Assembly: GCA_012838545.1 (NCBI GenBank)
Contig: DUPC01000031.1
Coordinates: 1 to 34,147 of the forward strand
Length of the DNA: 34,147 nucleotides
DNA from: Acholeplasmataceae bacterium
GTDB taxonomy: Bacteria; Bacillota_I; Bacilli_A; ML615J-28; CAG-313
Direction: 5' to 3'
In this document: positions 7,686 to 14,884 of the stretch, one piece after another
Layout: each line of letters starts with the position of its first letter
Position numbering within the stretch: position 1 is the stretch's first letter
Notes under the pieces: model-generated
What the model was told of the DNA's origin: nothing
The model's input: only the letters and a program-made list of their open reading frames with translations
The model's database searches: none
Program-made: the position numbers and the translations under genes

Positions 7686-10525
7686 TATTCTCCCTCTTTT
7701 CTAATTAATGCTTTGCCGAATAAAGCTTCCGCTTTTTGGTCAATCGAATTAACTTTTGGCGCAGTCAGGTTCTTATCCGCTTTCATGATTTTTAATTCCG
7801 GATGATTAATCGGAGACAATCGCGGAAATTTGACCCCCATATAATATTGGGAATGATATTCCTTGCGCTTTTCTTGCCATACACTTTCCGGCAAAGCAAT
7901 AAAATCATATTCCTTGCCAAAAGCGTTCTTCAATACTTGTTTGGCATCAAAATGCACTTTTTCTTCCATTAAATAATTACATATTTGCGCATTCGGATAA
8001 ACGATAATCATTTCTTTAAGACCGTTTGCGGCGAGAACCCCATCCATCAAATAACGCGCAACAGGAGTAAGATGTAAGCTTAATCTATCTCCCATCCGAC
8101 GCCAATTGTTGACAATTTTAACTTTTTCTTCCCGCGCTTTTGGGTCTCGCGATTCGTGAAGAATCGTTTCAAGCCTTTTCACGTCATATACTCTTTGGGT
8201 TTCCAAATCGTCAATTTCTTCCGCTTTTTTTGGAGCAGGCGTTTCGCTTTCCGCGCGCGGAGTGCGAACGACAACGGTTGTGGAAGATGTTTGCGTTTGA
8301 GTCTGTTGAGGTGTTTGGACTTGCGGAGCTGCTTCTTGTGCTACAGGTACTTCCGCAGGCACTTTTTTCATCGCTTCCTCAAGTTGGTTAATCCTTGCCC
8401 CCAATTTAAAACTATATTCTTTAACATTGTTTATCGACTTAGATAACTCATCCAAAGCATTCACATCTATCGTTGGTGTCTCTTCCTTCTTTTCAGCCAA
8501 CTCATCGATTCTCTTTACCAATCCATCGATTTCGTTGCGATAAGCAAGTTGAAATGCTTCCACCGCTTCCTGATAATGTTCGAATTGTTGTTTCAACTCA
8601 TTATATTGATCCTTGATTTCGTTGACTTCTTCGACTGGGTTCGGTTTTTCTTCGTTGTGATATAGTTCGACAATATCCAACCGTTCTTCAACACCGTTGA
8701 ATTTACCGAGAATCAACTGAACAAGCGAATCCATGTCGTCAATTCGGTTTTGTAGTTGCATCATCATTTCCTGGACATTGGCAATAAATAAATTGCTCGG
8801 TTCATGAAGTTTTTCTGCCATATCTTGACCAAGAATATTTGCAACTTTTGTTTCGATTGTTTCAATTCTGTTTAATAATTCGTTATCGACATTTCCTGTT
8901 TCTTCTTTAGAATTTTCTTTAATCGCTGCAATTTTTTCTTCCATTTCCGCAAGTTTCGCCAATAATTCTTCATCTGCATTTGGTTCAATTTTTCTTGCTT
9001 TTTCTGTCAATGTTCCTATTTGGGTTTCCAAAGAAGCAAGTCTCGATAACAACTCGTCATTAATGTTGTTACCAGTTACCAAATCATTTGCTTCTGTTTT
9101 TGTGGTTTTAATAGCTTCAACTTCAACTTTGATTTCTCTTAACGCATCGCCGATAACTTCAACAATACCCATTTTTTCTTCAAACTCAACTTGAAGGCGC
9201 TTTTGGGTATCTTCCAATTCCAATATTTTGTTTTCTATTTCTTTATTATATGTTGTATTGCTTGCTTGGTTTTCTAAAAATTCTAATTTGGCGCTTACGC
9301 TTTCTTGCCAATCTTTAAGGTTCTGCGCTGCCAGTTTGTTTTCCAAGATTTGAACATTGCGTTCGAGGTCGCAGATGCTTTCTTCCAAGATAGCAATCGT
9401 TTCGCTTTTTTCAATATCGATTTCTTTTACGATTGGCGTTTCGTCCTGATAATGAATCATTTTCATGATTCCGACTTCCAAATAAATCATCTGCGAAGTC
9501 GTCCATTTCATTTTATTTTGAATATCGATTAATATATCTAGATATTTCAAGATTTGCGTGCGTTTTAGTGATTGTGCCAAAACAACAAATTTTTCGTCAT
9601 CAAAGATTGCTTTTTTGTTAAGCGCGTTTCCTTGATTTTGAAAAAGCAGCAAATCGCGGCACAATTGAATCAAACCGTAGGTGATGCGGTCGACTTCTTT
9701 TCCCGATTCAACTAATTCTTCGATAACAGACAATGACTTTGTGACATCTTTGTTTTCAAATGAAGAGAGCAGTTCCAACAATTTAACTTTCGAAACCCGT
9801 CCGGTTACTTTATCGACATCTTCAATGGTGATTTCGTCATCGGTAAAAGCGCTGACCTGATCAAGCATTCCCAAAGCATCGCGCATTCCACCTTCCGCCG
9901 CTTCCGCAATCCCTTCAACAGCTTCGTCTTTAATTAATATACCTTCTCTTTCAATAACCCTGTTAAGCATTTCAATAATTTGCGCTTTTGTTAAAGGTTT
10001 GAAATCAAACCTTTGACACCGCGAGTGTATCGTTAACGGTATTTTATGAGGTTCGGTCGTGGCAAAAATGAAACATACATGAAGAGGAGGTTCTTCTATT
10101 GTCTTAAGCAAAGCATTAAAAGCGGAAAGACTTAGCATGTGAACTTCATCAATGATATATACTTTGGTTTTCAACAAACTAGGAAGGAAATTTACTTTTT
10201 CCAAAATGCGGCGCATTTCGTCAACGCCGTTGTTGCTTGCGGCGTCAAGTTCGATTATATCCGTAGTGACTTCATTTATGATTGCCTCACACTTAGAACA
10301 TTTATTGCACGGTTCGCCGTTTTGAGGATTATCGCAGTTAATCGCTCGCGCAAAAATCCGAGCAATCGTTGTTTTTCCAATTCCCCTTGGACCGCTGAAG
10401 ATATATGCATGAGAAGTTTTATTGTGCATTATCGCATTTTGTAAAGTTTTTATAACATGCGATTGTCCGACAACTTCCGCAAAAGTATTAGGGCGATAAC
10501 TTCGGTATAATGCTTTATAGGCCAT
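7685..10525 (-). CDS. dnaX: DNA polymerase III subunit gamma/tau, unusually long
   Basis: 946 aa, far longer than the roughly 560 aa of B. subtilis DnaX. Residues 1-240 are the clamp-loader AAA+ module: Walker A GPRGIGKTT (45-53), zinc cysteines C64, C73, C76, C79, Walker B IIDEVHML and sensor region FIFATTEPHKIP. Domain III runs to about 365. Residues about 375-720 are predicted coiled coil and include three 29-residue tandem repeats. A Pro/Gln/Thr-rich linker follows (about 725-765), then a C-terminal domain (770-946) expected to be the tau-specific part that contacts the polymerase and helicase. An A7 slippery site lies at codons 765-767. Heads the dnaX-ybaB-recR operon; start ATG 10525 after AAGGAAG. 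The extra coil is the oddity; the function call itself is secure. Confidence 0.97.
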   Translation of the reverse strand: MAYKALYRSYRPNTFAEVVGQSHVIKTLQNAIMHNKTSHAYIFSGPRGIGKTTIARIFARAINCDNPQNGEPCNKCSKCEAIINEVTTDIIELDAASNNGVDEMRRILEKVNFLPSLLKTKVYIIDEVHMLSLSAFNALLKTIEEPPLHVCFIFATTEPHKIPLTIHSRCQRFDFKPLTKAQIIEMLNRVIEREGILIKDEAVEGIAEAAEGGMRDALGMLDQVSAFTDDEITIEDVDKVTGRVSKVKLLELLSSFENKDVTKSLSVIEELVESGKEVDRITYGLIQLCRDLLLFQNQGNALNKKAIFDDEKFVVLAQSLKRTQILKYLDILIDIQNKMKWTTSQMIYLEVGIMKMIHYQDETPIVKEIDIEKSETIAILEESICDLERNVQILENKLAAQNLKDWQESVSAKLEFLENQASNTTYNKEIENKILELEDTQKRLQVEFEEKMGIVEVIGDALREIKVEVEAIKTTKTEANDLVTGNNINDELLSRLASLETQIGTLTEKARKIEPNADEELLAKLAEMEEKIAAIKENSKEETGNVDNELLNRIETIETKVANILGQDMAEKLHEPSNLFIANVQEMMMQLQNRIDDMDSLVQLILGKFNGVEERLDIVELYHNEEKPNPVEEVNEIKDQYNELKQQFEHYQEAVEAFQLAYRNEIDGLVKRIDELAEKKEETPTIDVNALDELSKSINNVKEYSFKLGARINQLEEAMKKVPAEVPVAQEAAPQVQTPQQTQTQTSSTTVVVRTPRAESETPAPKKAEEIDDLETQRVYDVKRLETILHESRDPKAREEKVKIVNNWRRMGDRLSLHLTPVARYLMDGVLAANGLKEMIIVYPNAQICNYLMEEKVHFDAKQVLKNAFGKEYDFIALPESVWQEKRKEYHSQYYMGVKFPRLSPINHPELKIMKADKNLTAPKVNSIDQKAEALFGKALIRKEGE
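8211..8231 (-). promoter_or_regulatory. Candidate programmed -1 frameshift site in dnaX
   Basis: On the minus strand the coding frame reads CCA AAA AAA GCG, so A AAA AAA (8231-8225) is an X XXY YYZ slippery heptamer in the correct phase. After a -1 shift the frame reads AGC GGA AGA AAT TGA, stopping at 8213-8211. This would yield a product of about 771 aa lacking the C-terminal domain, comparable in principle to gamma of E. coli. I see no strong upstream SD-like stimulator or downstream hairpin. Confidence 0.45.
8825..9067 (-). repeat. Three tandem 29-residue repeats within DnaX coiled coil
   Basis: Residues 487-515, 516-544 and 545-567 (last partial) start NINDELLSRLASLE, NADEELLAKLAEME and NVDNELLNRIETIE. 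The spacing is exactly 29 residues, with hydrophobic positions in heptad-like register. The DNA copies have diverged, so the repeat is visible mainly at protein level. Confidence 0.75.
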
Positions 10526-10547
10526 AGTTCAACTTCCTTTCTCTTCA

Positions 10548-10561
10548 TTAGTATATACTAA
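10548..10561. promoter_or_regulatory. 14-bp perfect palindrome upstream of dnaX
   Basis: TTAGTATATACTAA is a perfect palindrome located 23 bp before the dnaX start, just upstream of its ribosome site. It could be an operator or overlap a -10 element (TATACT on the minus strand). No convincing -35 was found at standard spacing. Confidence 0.3.
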
Positions 10562-10721
10562 GAAAACATTAATTTTATTTTCACAAAAGCCAATAATAAT
10601 CATTGATAGTATATCATAGATTATCATATTTTTAAAGTTATTTTATTCTTTTTTTAAAATCTCCTGATTCAAGGTGTTTTTGCACAATTTGTCAAATTGC
10701 TTTCTTATATAATAAAGAAAT

Positions 10722-10747
10722 AAAGGGAAGCTTTTCAGCCTCCCTTT
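10722..10747 (-). terminator. Intrinsic terminator after the SPFH gene
   Basis: On the minus strand AAAGGGAGGCT / AGCTTCCCTTT forms an 11-bp stem (one G-U pair) with a GAAA loop, followed by a T-rich tract (ATTTCTTTATT). It lies 10 bp after the SPFH gene stop and closes the 123aa-NfeD-SPFH operon. Confidence 0.8.
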
Positions 10748-10756
10748 AGATATATA

Positions 10757-11731
10757 TTATTTTTTAGTTTCAGGTTCTGTCAAAAGCTCCTTTGCGGAAA
10801 CAGCTAAGCCCGCTATGCTTTGAAGTTCGGAAGGAATGATGATTTTGGTTGCTTGGCCTTCCGACATCTTAGCCAAAGCTTCATATGCTTTTAAGGCCAA
10901 GACGCCCTTATCAACCGCAACCTCTTTTATCATCTTTAATCCTTGCGCTGTTGCTTCGTTTACGATTATAATCGACTTGGCTTTACCTTCGGCTTCTTGA
11001 ATCAAAGCTTCCTTTTTAGCTTCAGCACGGAGAATATCTGCTTGTTTGGACCCTTCGGCGCGAAGGATTGCAGAACGTTTTTCCCCTTCCGCAAGCAAAA
11101 TAGATTCTCTTCGTTCGCGTTCGGCACGCATTTGTTTTTCCATGGCGTCGCGAATATCTTTTGGCGGCATAATGTTTTTGACTTCCACACGAAACACTTT
11201 TATGCCCCAAGGGTCGGTTGCTTCATCCAAAATCGCTCGCATCTTGGTGTTGATTAAGTCTCTGCTGGTCAAGGCTTCGTCCAAATCAAGATCACCCATA
11301 ATATTACGAAGCGTGGTTGTCGTCAAATTATCGAGCGCACCAATTGGGTTCGATACACCGTATACATATAGTTTAGGGTCGGTTATTTGATAATAAACGA
11401 CGGTATCGATTTGCATCGTAACATTATCTTTGGTAATTACGGGTTGAGGTTCAAAGTCGATTACTTGTTCCTTTAAATTAACAATGCCAATTTTATACGG
11501 ACTAAAATACGATTTACTCTTGGCATATTGACTGCTCGCGCTGTTTGGATCAACCGCTATCCGATCAATAAACGGAAACAAGAAGTGAATTCCGGTGTCC
11601 CATGTTGCATGATATCTGCCCAAACGTTCAACGACATAGGCATTGGTTTGCGAAACAATACGAATGTGCGAAATAATAATAATCGCAATTAAAACTAACA
11701 AAACAATAATAACAATTAAAACTGCATCCAT
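10757..11731 (-). CDS. SPFH/Band 7 membrane protein (QmcA/stomatin-like)
   Basis: 324 aa. A single N-terminal membrane helix (residues about 3-22, VLIVIIVLLVLIAIIII) is followed by the SPFH core (NAYVVERLGRYHATWDTGIHFLFPFID, then QVIDFEPQPVITKDNVTMQID and VEVKNIMPPKDIRDAM). A long Ala/Glu/Lys-rich coiled coil follows (about 195-265) with repeated AEG/RAE motifs, and then an ALKAYEALAKM-type C-terminal helix. These proteins oligomerise at the membrane and are linked to membrane microdomains or protease control. The upstream NfeD-like gene is the standard genetic partner. No slipin-associated serine protease domain is seen here. Last gene of a three-gene operon. Confidence 0.95.
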   Translation of the reverse strand: MDAVLIVIIVLLVLIAIIIISHIRIVSQTNAYVVERLGRYHATWDTGIHFLFPFIDRIAVDPNSASSQYAKSKSYFSPYKIGIVNLKEQVIDFEPQPVITKDNVTMQIDTVVYYQITDPKLYVYGVSNPIGALDNLTTTTLRNIMGDLDLDEALTSRDLINTKMRAILDEATDPWGIKVFRVEVKNIMPPKDIRDAMEKQMRAERERRESILLAEGEKRSAILRAEGSKQADILRAEAKKEALIQEAEGKAKSIIIVNEATAQGLKMIKEVAVDKGVLALKAYEALAKMSEGQATKIIIPSELQSIAGLAVSAKELLTEPETKK

Positions 11732-11747
11732 TTTTTATTCTTCCTTT

Positions 11748-12218
11748 CTATTTAATGTTAATTTCCTGAATCGCATCAACGACCAGTTTGTTGCCATCAA
11801 TCTTTACCACAACGACTTTATCTCCTATGGCAAAAGATTGATTATTGAGTGCTATAGCTGTCCACTCCCGAAAATCGACAATAACTTCTCCTTTTGAAAA
11901 GGTGTTTATTTCGCGTGTTACCTCTCCGACCTTACCGATTAACCGATCCGCATTGGTCTTTACTTCGGTGTTTTTTGTTAATTTCTTCACCAGCGGTCTT
12001 GTTGCAAGAACTAATACAAACGATACTGCGGCAAATACTACCAATTGTTCAATTATACTAGCATCGAGGATTGCAGCGATTAAACCACCGACCGCCCCTA
12101 AGGAAAACCATATTGAAACAAGTTCTGCGGATTCGCTTTCAAGTACAACTGCAATAATGGCTACGAGGATCCAAATAATAATCATGTACATTTGCGTAGA
12201 GCCCCAAAATGATAACAT
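11748..12218 (-). CDS. NfeD-like membrane protein
   Basis: 156 aa. Three hydrophobic segments fill the first half (MYMIIIWILVAIIAVVLE, LVSIWFSLGAVGGLIAAIL, QLVVFAAVSFVLVLATRPLV). A C-terminal OB-fold-like domain follows (about 95-156, LIGKVGEVTREINTFSKGEVIVDFREWTAIA then GDKVVVVKIDGNKLVV). This matches the short NfeD class without the protease domain, which works with SPFH proteins such as the one encoded 17 bp downstream. Its start codon overlaps the stop of the upstream unknown gene (TAATG), indicating coupling. Confidence 0.92.
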   Translation of the reverse strand: MLSFWGSTQMYMIIIWILVAIIAVVLESESAELVSIWFSLGAVGGLIAAILDASIIEQLVVFAAVSFVLVLATRPLVKKLTKNTEVKTNADRLIGKVGEVTREINTFSKGEVIVDFREWTAIALNNQSFAIGDKVVVVKIDGNKLVVDAIQEINIK

Positions 12219-12589
12219 TAATAACCCTCCTTCGTATTAACAATCAACATCCGGTTACCGGTATTCCAGAGAGCACTGAATTTATACGCTGTCTTATCCT
12301 TAAAATCAAGCGTAAGATGATCGCTGATTTCCGTAATCAGGTGTTTGCCTGAAATACGGCCGTAAGACGGTTTTATCGCAATTCTATGCAATCTTGCAGC
12401 ATCATGGTTATCCACTTCGTCTTTGGAAACCTTTTGAATAATGATATTTCCTGAATCGCGATCAATTCCCACAGCCACTGCATACGCGTCTTTAAAATAA
12501 TTTGCCGCATGCTTGTTCAAAGTTATGTTGTTTTCGTAAAGTGTTACAGCGCCTAAAGAACTGTTTTTAGTTATCCATTCTATCTTCAT
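12218..12589 (-). CDS. Uncharacterised 123-aa soluble protein upstream of NfeD-SPFH pair
   Basis: 123 aa, not recognised. It has no signal peptide or membrane helix. The N-terminal half alternates short beta-like runs (GAVTLYENNITLNKHAANYFKDAYAVAVGID, GNIIIQKV), recalling small proteins with an 'ITLNK..A..YF' start and a strand pair, but I cannot name a family. The C-terminal half contains KPSYGRISGKHLITEISDHL and an ALWNTGNRMLIVNTKEGY end. It is first in the operon with NfeD and SPFH, overlapping NfeD by TAATG, behind a perfect consensus promoter and a GGAGGAGC ribosome site. Context suggests a role tied to that membrane system, which is inference only. Confidence 0.8.
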   Translation of the reverse strand: MKIEWITKNSSLGAVTLYENNITLNKHAANYFKDAYAVAVGIDRDSGNIIIQKVSKDEVDNHDAARLHRIAIKPSYGRISGKHLITEISDHLTLDFKDKTAYKFSALWNTGNRMLIVNTKEGY

Positions 12590-12608
12590 AATGCTCCTCC
12601 TTACTTAC

Positions 12609-12637
12609 ATTATATTCGAAATGGATTTTTTTGTCAA
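12609..12637 (-). promoter_or_regulatory. Perfect consensus sigma-A promoter of 123aa-NfeD-SPFH operon
   Basis: Minus strand TTGACA (12637-12632), 17-bp spacer, TATAAT (12614-12609). Both hexamers match consensus exactly. Upstream is an A/T-rich tract with two ATGTATAAAA repeats (about 12643-12660) that may act as an UP element. The leader is only about 15 nt before the GGAGG site. Confidence 0.85.
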
Positions 12638-12865
12638 GCAAATGTATAAAAATGTATAAAAAATATTTTTGTATATTATATTGTATGCGCTGTGTTTATA
12701 TTTTATTAAATATTTTTGTCGATTTTCCCAATAAAAAGGTATCCTTCTCTTGTTTTATTGACGGTAACCTTTTACAAATTGCTATTGCCCTGCCAAAAAA
12801 CCCTAAAATTTTCCCAAAATTGTGACTCTGCTTGGCTTTCTTGTAAATCTTTTATAATATATTCA

Positions 12866-12894
12866 TTGTTTTATTAAAGAAATGGTGGTATAAT
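12866..12894 (+). promoter_or_regulatory. Promoter for the 346-aa membrane protein and ttcA-like gene
   Basis: TTGTTT (12866-12871), 17-bp spacer ending TGG, TATAAT (12889-12894), giving a perfect extended -10. Transcription starts about 25 nt before the GAGGTGA ribosome site. The rest of the 12590-12925 gap is A/T-rich and holds only this promoter and the divergent one. Confidence 0.75.
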
Positions 12895-12925
12895 AATACA
12901 GAAAAAATTAACGAGGTGAACATAT

Positions 12926-13966
12926 ATGCGTGTAAGAAAAATAATAATATTATTAATATCCATTTTATTTCCACTAATTGTAACAACCTTTATTGCCTTT
13001 TATTCTTACGGCGCCGTGGGCGGCTGGGTGAGAAACGAAAATCGATTTTACGAACATTATTTCAATAACAGGTATTCCACCGAAGAACAAATCGAACGCT
13101 CTGTTCGTTTCTCTTCTGCAAAATATCAAAAGAACGTCACTAACGTAACATTCAGAGACCCAGACACCAACGGATTACTCGAATTAAACAACGGCACATT
13201 GAATTTGGCTAATGCTTTCTCTATCGAATCTTACGCAATCTTGAACGAAACCGACACAAACTTTACGATTCAATACACGTTCTTTATCTATGATATCGCA
13301 TACGGTACTACAGAAGACCCGATAGTAAAACCGGGGGAATTATATCTCGTTTCCGTTAAAGGCGTAGGAGACGAAGCCGATTTGCATCTACGTTCGGCTC
13401 TCGATACCTTAAAGGATTCGCTCAAAGGAGATAACCCTTCCACCGGCGCTGCAACCCCAGCGGTTTCGCGGTCTGGAAGTTTTCCTATTTTTGACAATAA
13501 TGCCAATGACCCGGAAAAAGCTGACGACGCCCATTATGTATATACGATTAATCCAAACAATACTTATCCTTTTACTCATGTTGACGATTTAGGCAATGAA
13601 AAAGATATCGAATCTGTTCCGTTCTTAATAACCAGAGAAGCAACGTTTGCAATAGTTCAGAAACTAGGAACCGACGAAGACCCAATCAAAGTTTGGACTA
13701 TCGGTACATTAAGAAATATTAAATCCTCAACAACCAGCAACAACGATTTGAATTTTAACACTTTGCCAAACCTTAACGAAGGTTATAAATCAGATATAAA
13801 AACAGCAGGATACTTGAAATTCGTTTGGCCAACCCTATTATGGCAATCAGCTATCGCATTTGTCATTACTTCGGGATTATCATATTTGTTTTATCATATT
13901 TGGACTATCGAGGAAGGGGAAAATCAAAAATTAAAACCAACAACTATTAAGAAGGTTAAGAAATAG
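12926..13966 (+). CDS. Membrane-anchored protein of unknown function
   Basis: 346 aa, not recognised. It has an N-terminal hydrophobic helix (residues about 5-28), a long polar domain of about 270 residues rich in Asn, Asp and Thr, and a second helix near the C-terminus (LLWQSAIAFVITSGLSYLFYHIW, about 308-330). A basic tail follows. The topology suggests an extracytoplasmic domain held between two helices. It reads from GAGGTGAACATATATG and is followed 32 bp later by a TtcA-like gene, with a small hairpin plus T-rich run (AGGTC/GACCT) between them that may partly terminate. These two genes are the only plus-strand genes left of dnaA. No conserved motif allows a function call. Confidence 0.85.
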   Translation: MRVRKIIILLISILFPLIVTTFIAFYSYGAVGGWVRNENRFYEHYFNNRYSTEEQIERSVRFSSAKYQKNVTNVTFRDPDTNGLLELNNGTLNLANAFSIESYAILNETDTNFTIQYTFFIYDIAYGTTEDPIVKPGELYLVSVKGVGDEADLHLRSALDTLKDSLKGDNPSTGAATPAVSRSGSFPIFDNNANDPEKADDAHYVYTINPNNTYPFTHVDDLGNEKDIESVPFLITREATFAIVQKLGTDEDPIKVWTIGTLRNIKSSTTSNNDLNFNTLPNLNEGYKSDIKTAGYLKFVWPTLLWQSAIAFVITSGLSYLFYHIWTIEEGENQKLKPTTIKKVKK

Positions 13967-13998
13967 GTCGTTAAGACCTTTTCTTTTAGGAAAAAAAC

Positions 13999-14826
13999 AT
14001 GGATGTTAAAGAAATAGAAAGATCGTTAATAACAACTTATCGGAAAGCTCTTTACCGCCCCTTTATTCAGGCGATAGCGGAATATGAATTAATCAAACCG
14101 GGAGATAGGATTGCAGTGTGCATTTCCGGAGGAAAAGACAGTTTAACACTTGCAAAATTAATGCAAGAATATCAGCGCCATGGTCAAGTACCGATTGAAG
14201 TTGTCTTTATCGTTATGAATCCCGGTTTCATGGAAGAAAATGTTGTAGCTTTAGAAGAGAATGCCAAGAAAATGGGCATTCCGATTGAAATAGTTCCCTC
14301 AGATATCTTTGAAGTTGTCGAAAGAATTGCCAGCGACTATCCGTGTTATATGTGCGCCAGAATGCGAAGAGGAACATTATACTCTATCGCCCAACAAAAA
14401 GGATGCAATAAAATCGCTTTAGGTCATCATTTTGACGATGCAATCGAAACTATTTTATTAAACATTTTTTACGGCGGAACATATAAATGCATGATGCCGA
14501 AACTGAAAGCGCAAAATTTCCCCGATATGGAACTAATCCGCCCTCTTATATATATTAAAGAAAAGGACATTATTCGTTTTATCAAACAAATCGGCGTTTC
14601 CCCGATGAATTGCGGATGCATGGTGGCCTGTGGAAAAACATCTTCGAAACGAAGAGAAGTCAAAAACTTAATCGCCAATATGCGTAAAATTTATCCCAAT
14701 GTCGATATTTCGATATATCGAAGTGCGCAAAACATAAACCTCAACTGCGCTTTGGGTTGGAAACACGGCGATAAGCAACATAGTTTTCTTGAATACTATG
14801 ATGAAGATATATATTCCGACGAATAA
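13999..14826 (+). CDS. TtcA-like tRNA thiolation PP-loop ATPase
   Basis: 275 aa. The PP-loop CISGGKDSL (about residues 41-49) marks the N-type ATP pyrophosphatase family. The CYMCARMRRGTLYSIA motif followed by IALGHHFDDAIETILLNIFYGG closely follows TtcA (tRNA 2-thiocytidine-32 synthesis), whose paired cysteines plus a later cysteine bind an Fe-S cluster. Later cysteines lie in MNCGCMVACGKTSSKRREV. The gap before the later cysteines and the extra Cys in this motif differ from E. coli TtcA, so a related thiolase or TilS-like relative remains possible. TilS is less likely because the CxxC pair and GHHFDD context fit TtcA better. Its stop is followed by a convergent terminator shared with asnS. 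Confidence 0.85.
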   Translation: MDVKEIERSLITTYRKALYRPFIQAIAEYELIKPGDRIAVCISGGKDSLTLAKLMQEYQRHGQVPIEVVFIVMNPGFMEENVVALEENAKKMGIPIEIVPSDIFEVVERIASDYPCYMCARMRRGTLYSIAQQKGCNKIALGHHFDDAIETILLNIFYGGTYKCMMPKLKAQNFPDMELIRPLIYIKEKDIIRFIKQIGVSPMNCGCMVACGKTSSKRREVKNLIANMRKIYPNVDISIYRSAQNINLNCALGWKHGDKQHSFLEYYDEDIYSDE

Positions 14827-14840
14827 AATATTAAAAAATA

Positions 14841-14880
14841 AAAATGCAGATTATGGTCAAAGCCTTATCTGCATTTTTTT
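14841..14880. terminator. Bidirectional terminator between ttcA-like gene and asnS
   Basis: AAAATGCAGAT (14841-14851) pairs with ATCTGCATTTT (14867-14877) to form an 11-bp stem with a 15-nt loop. It is followed by T7 on the plus strand and flanked by an A-rich tract that gives U's on the minus strand. It serves both convergent genes. Confidence 0.85.
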
Positions 14881-14884
14881 CTAA

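Noticed and set aside
9610-9615. Second A-run (AAC AAA AAA GCA) in dnaX as a frameshift site
   Set aside because: The heptamer is C AAA AAA, so the P-site tRNA would mismatch after slipping. It also lies inside domain III, where truncation would break the clamp-loader fold.
10526-10721. Signal recognition particle RNA expected upstream of dnaX as in Bacillus
   Set aside because: No GC-rich hairpin or SRP-like core; the sequence is A/T-rich with only a palindrome.
12631-12825. 64-aa plus-strand ORF in the 12.6-12.9 kb gap
   Set aside because: It overlaps the divergent promoter, has no ribosome site and is low complexity.
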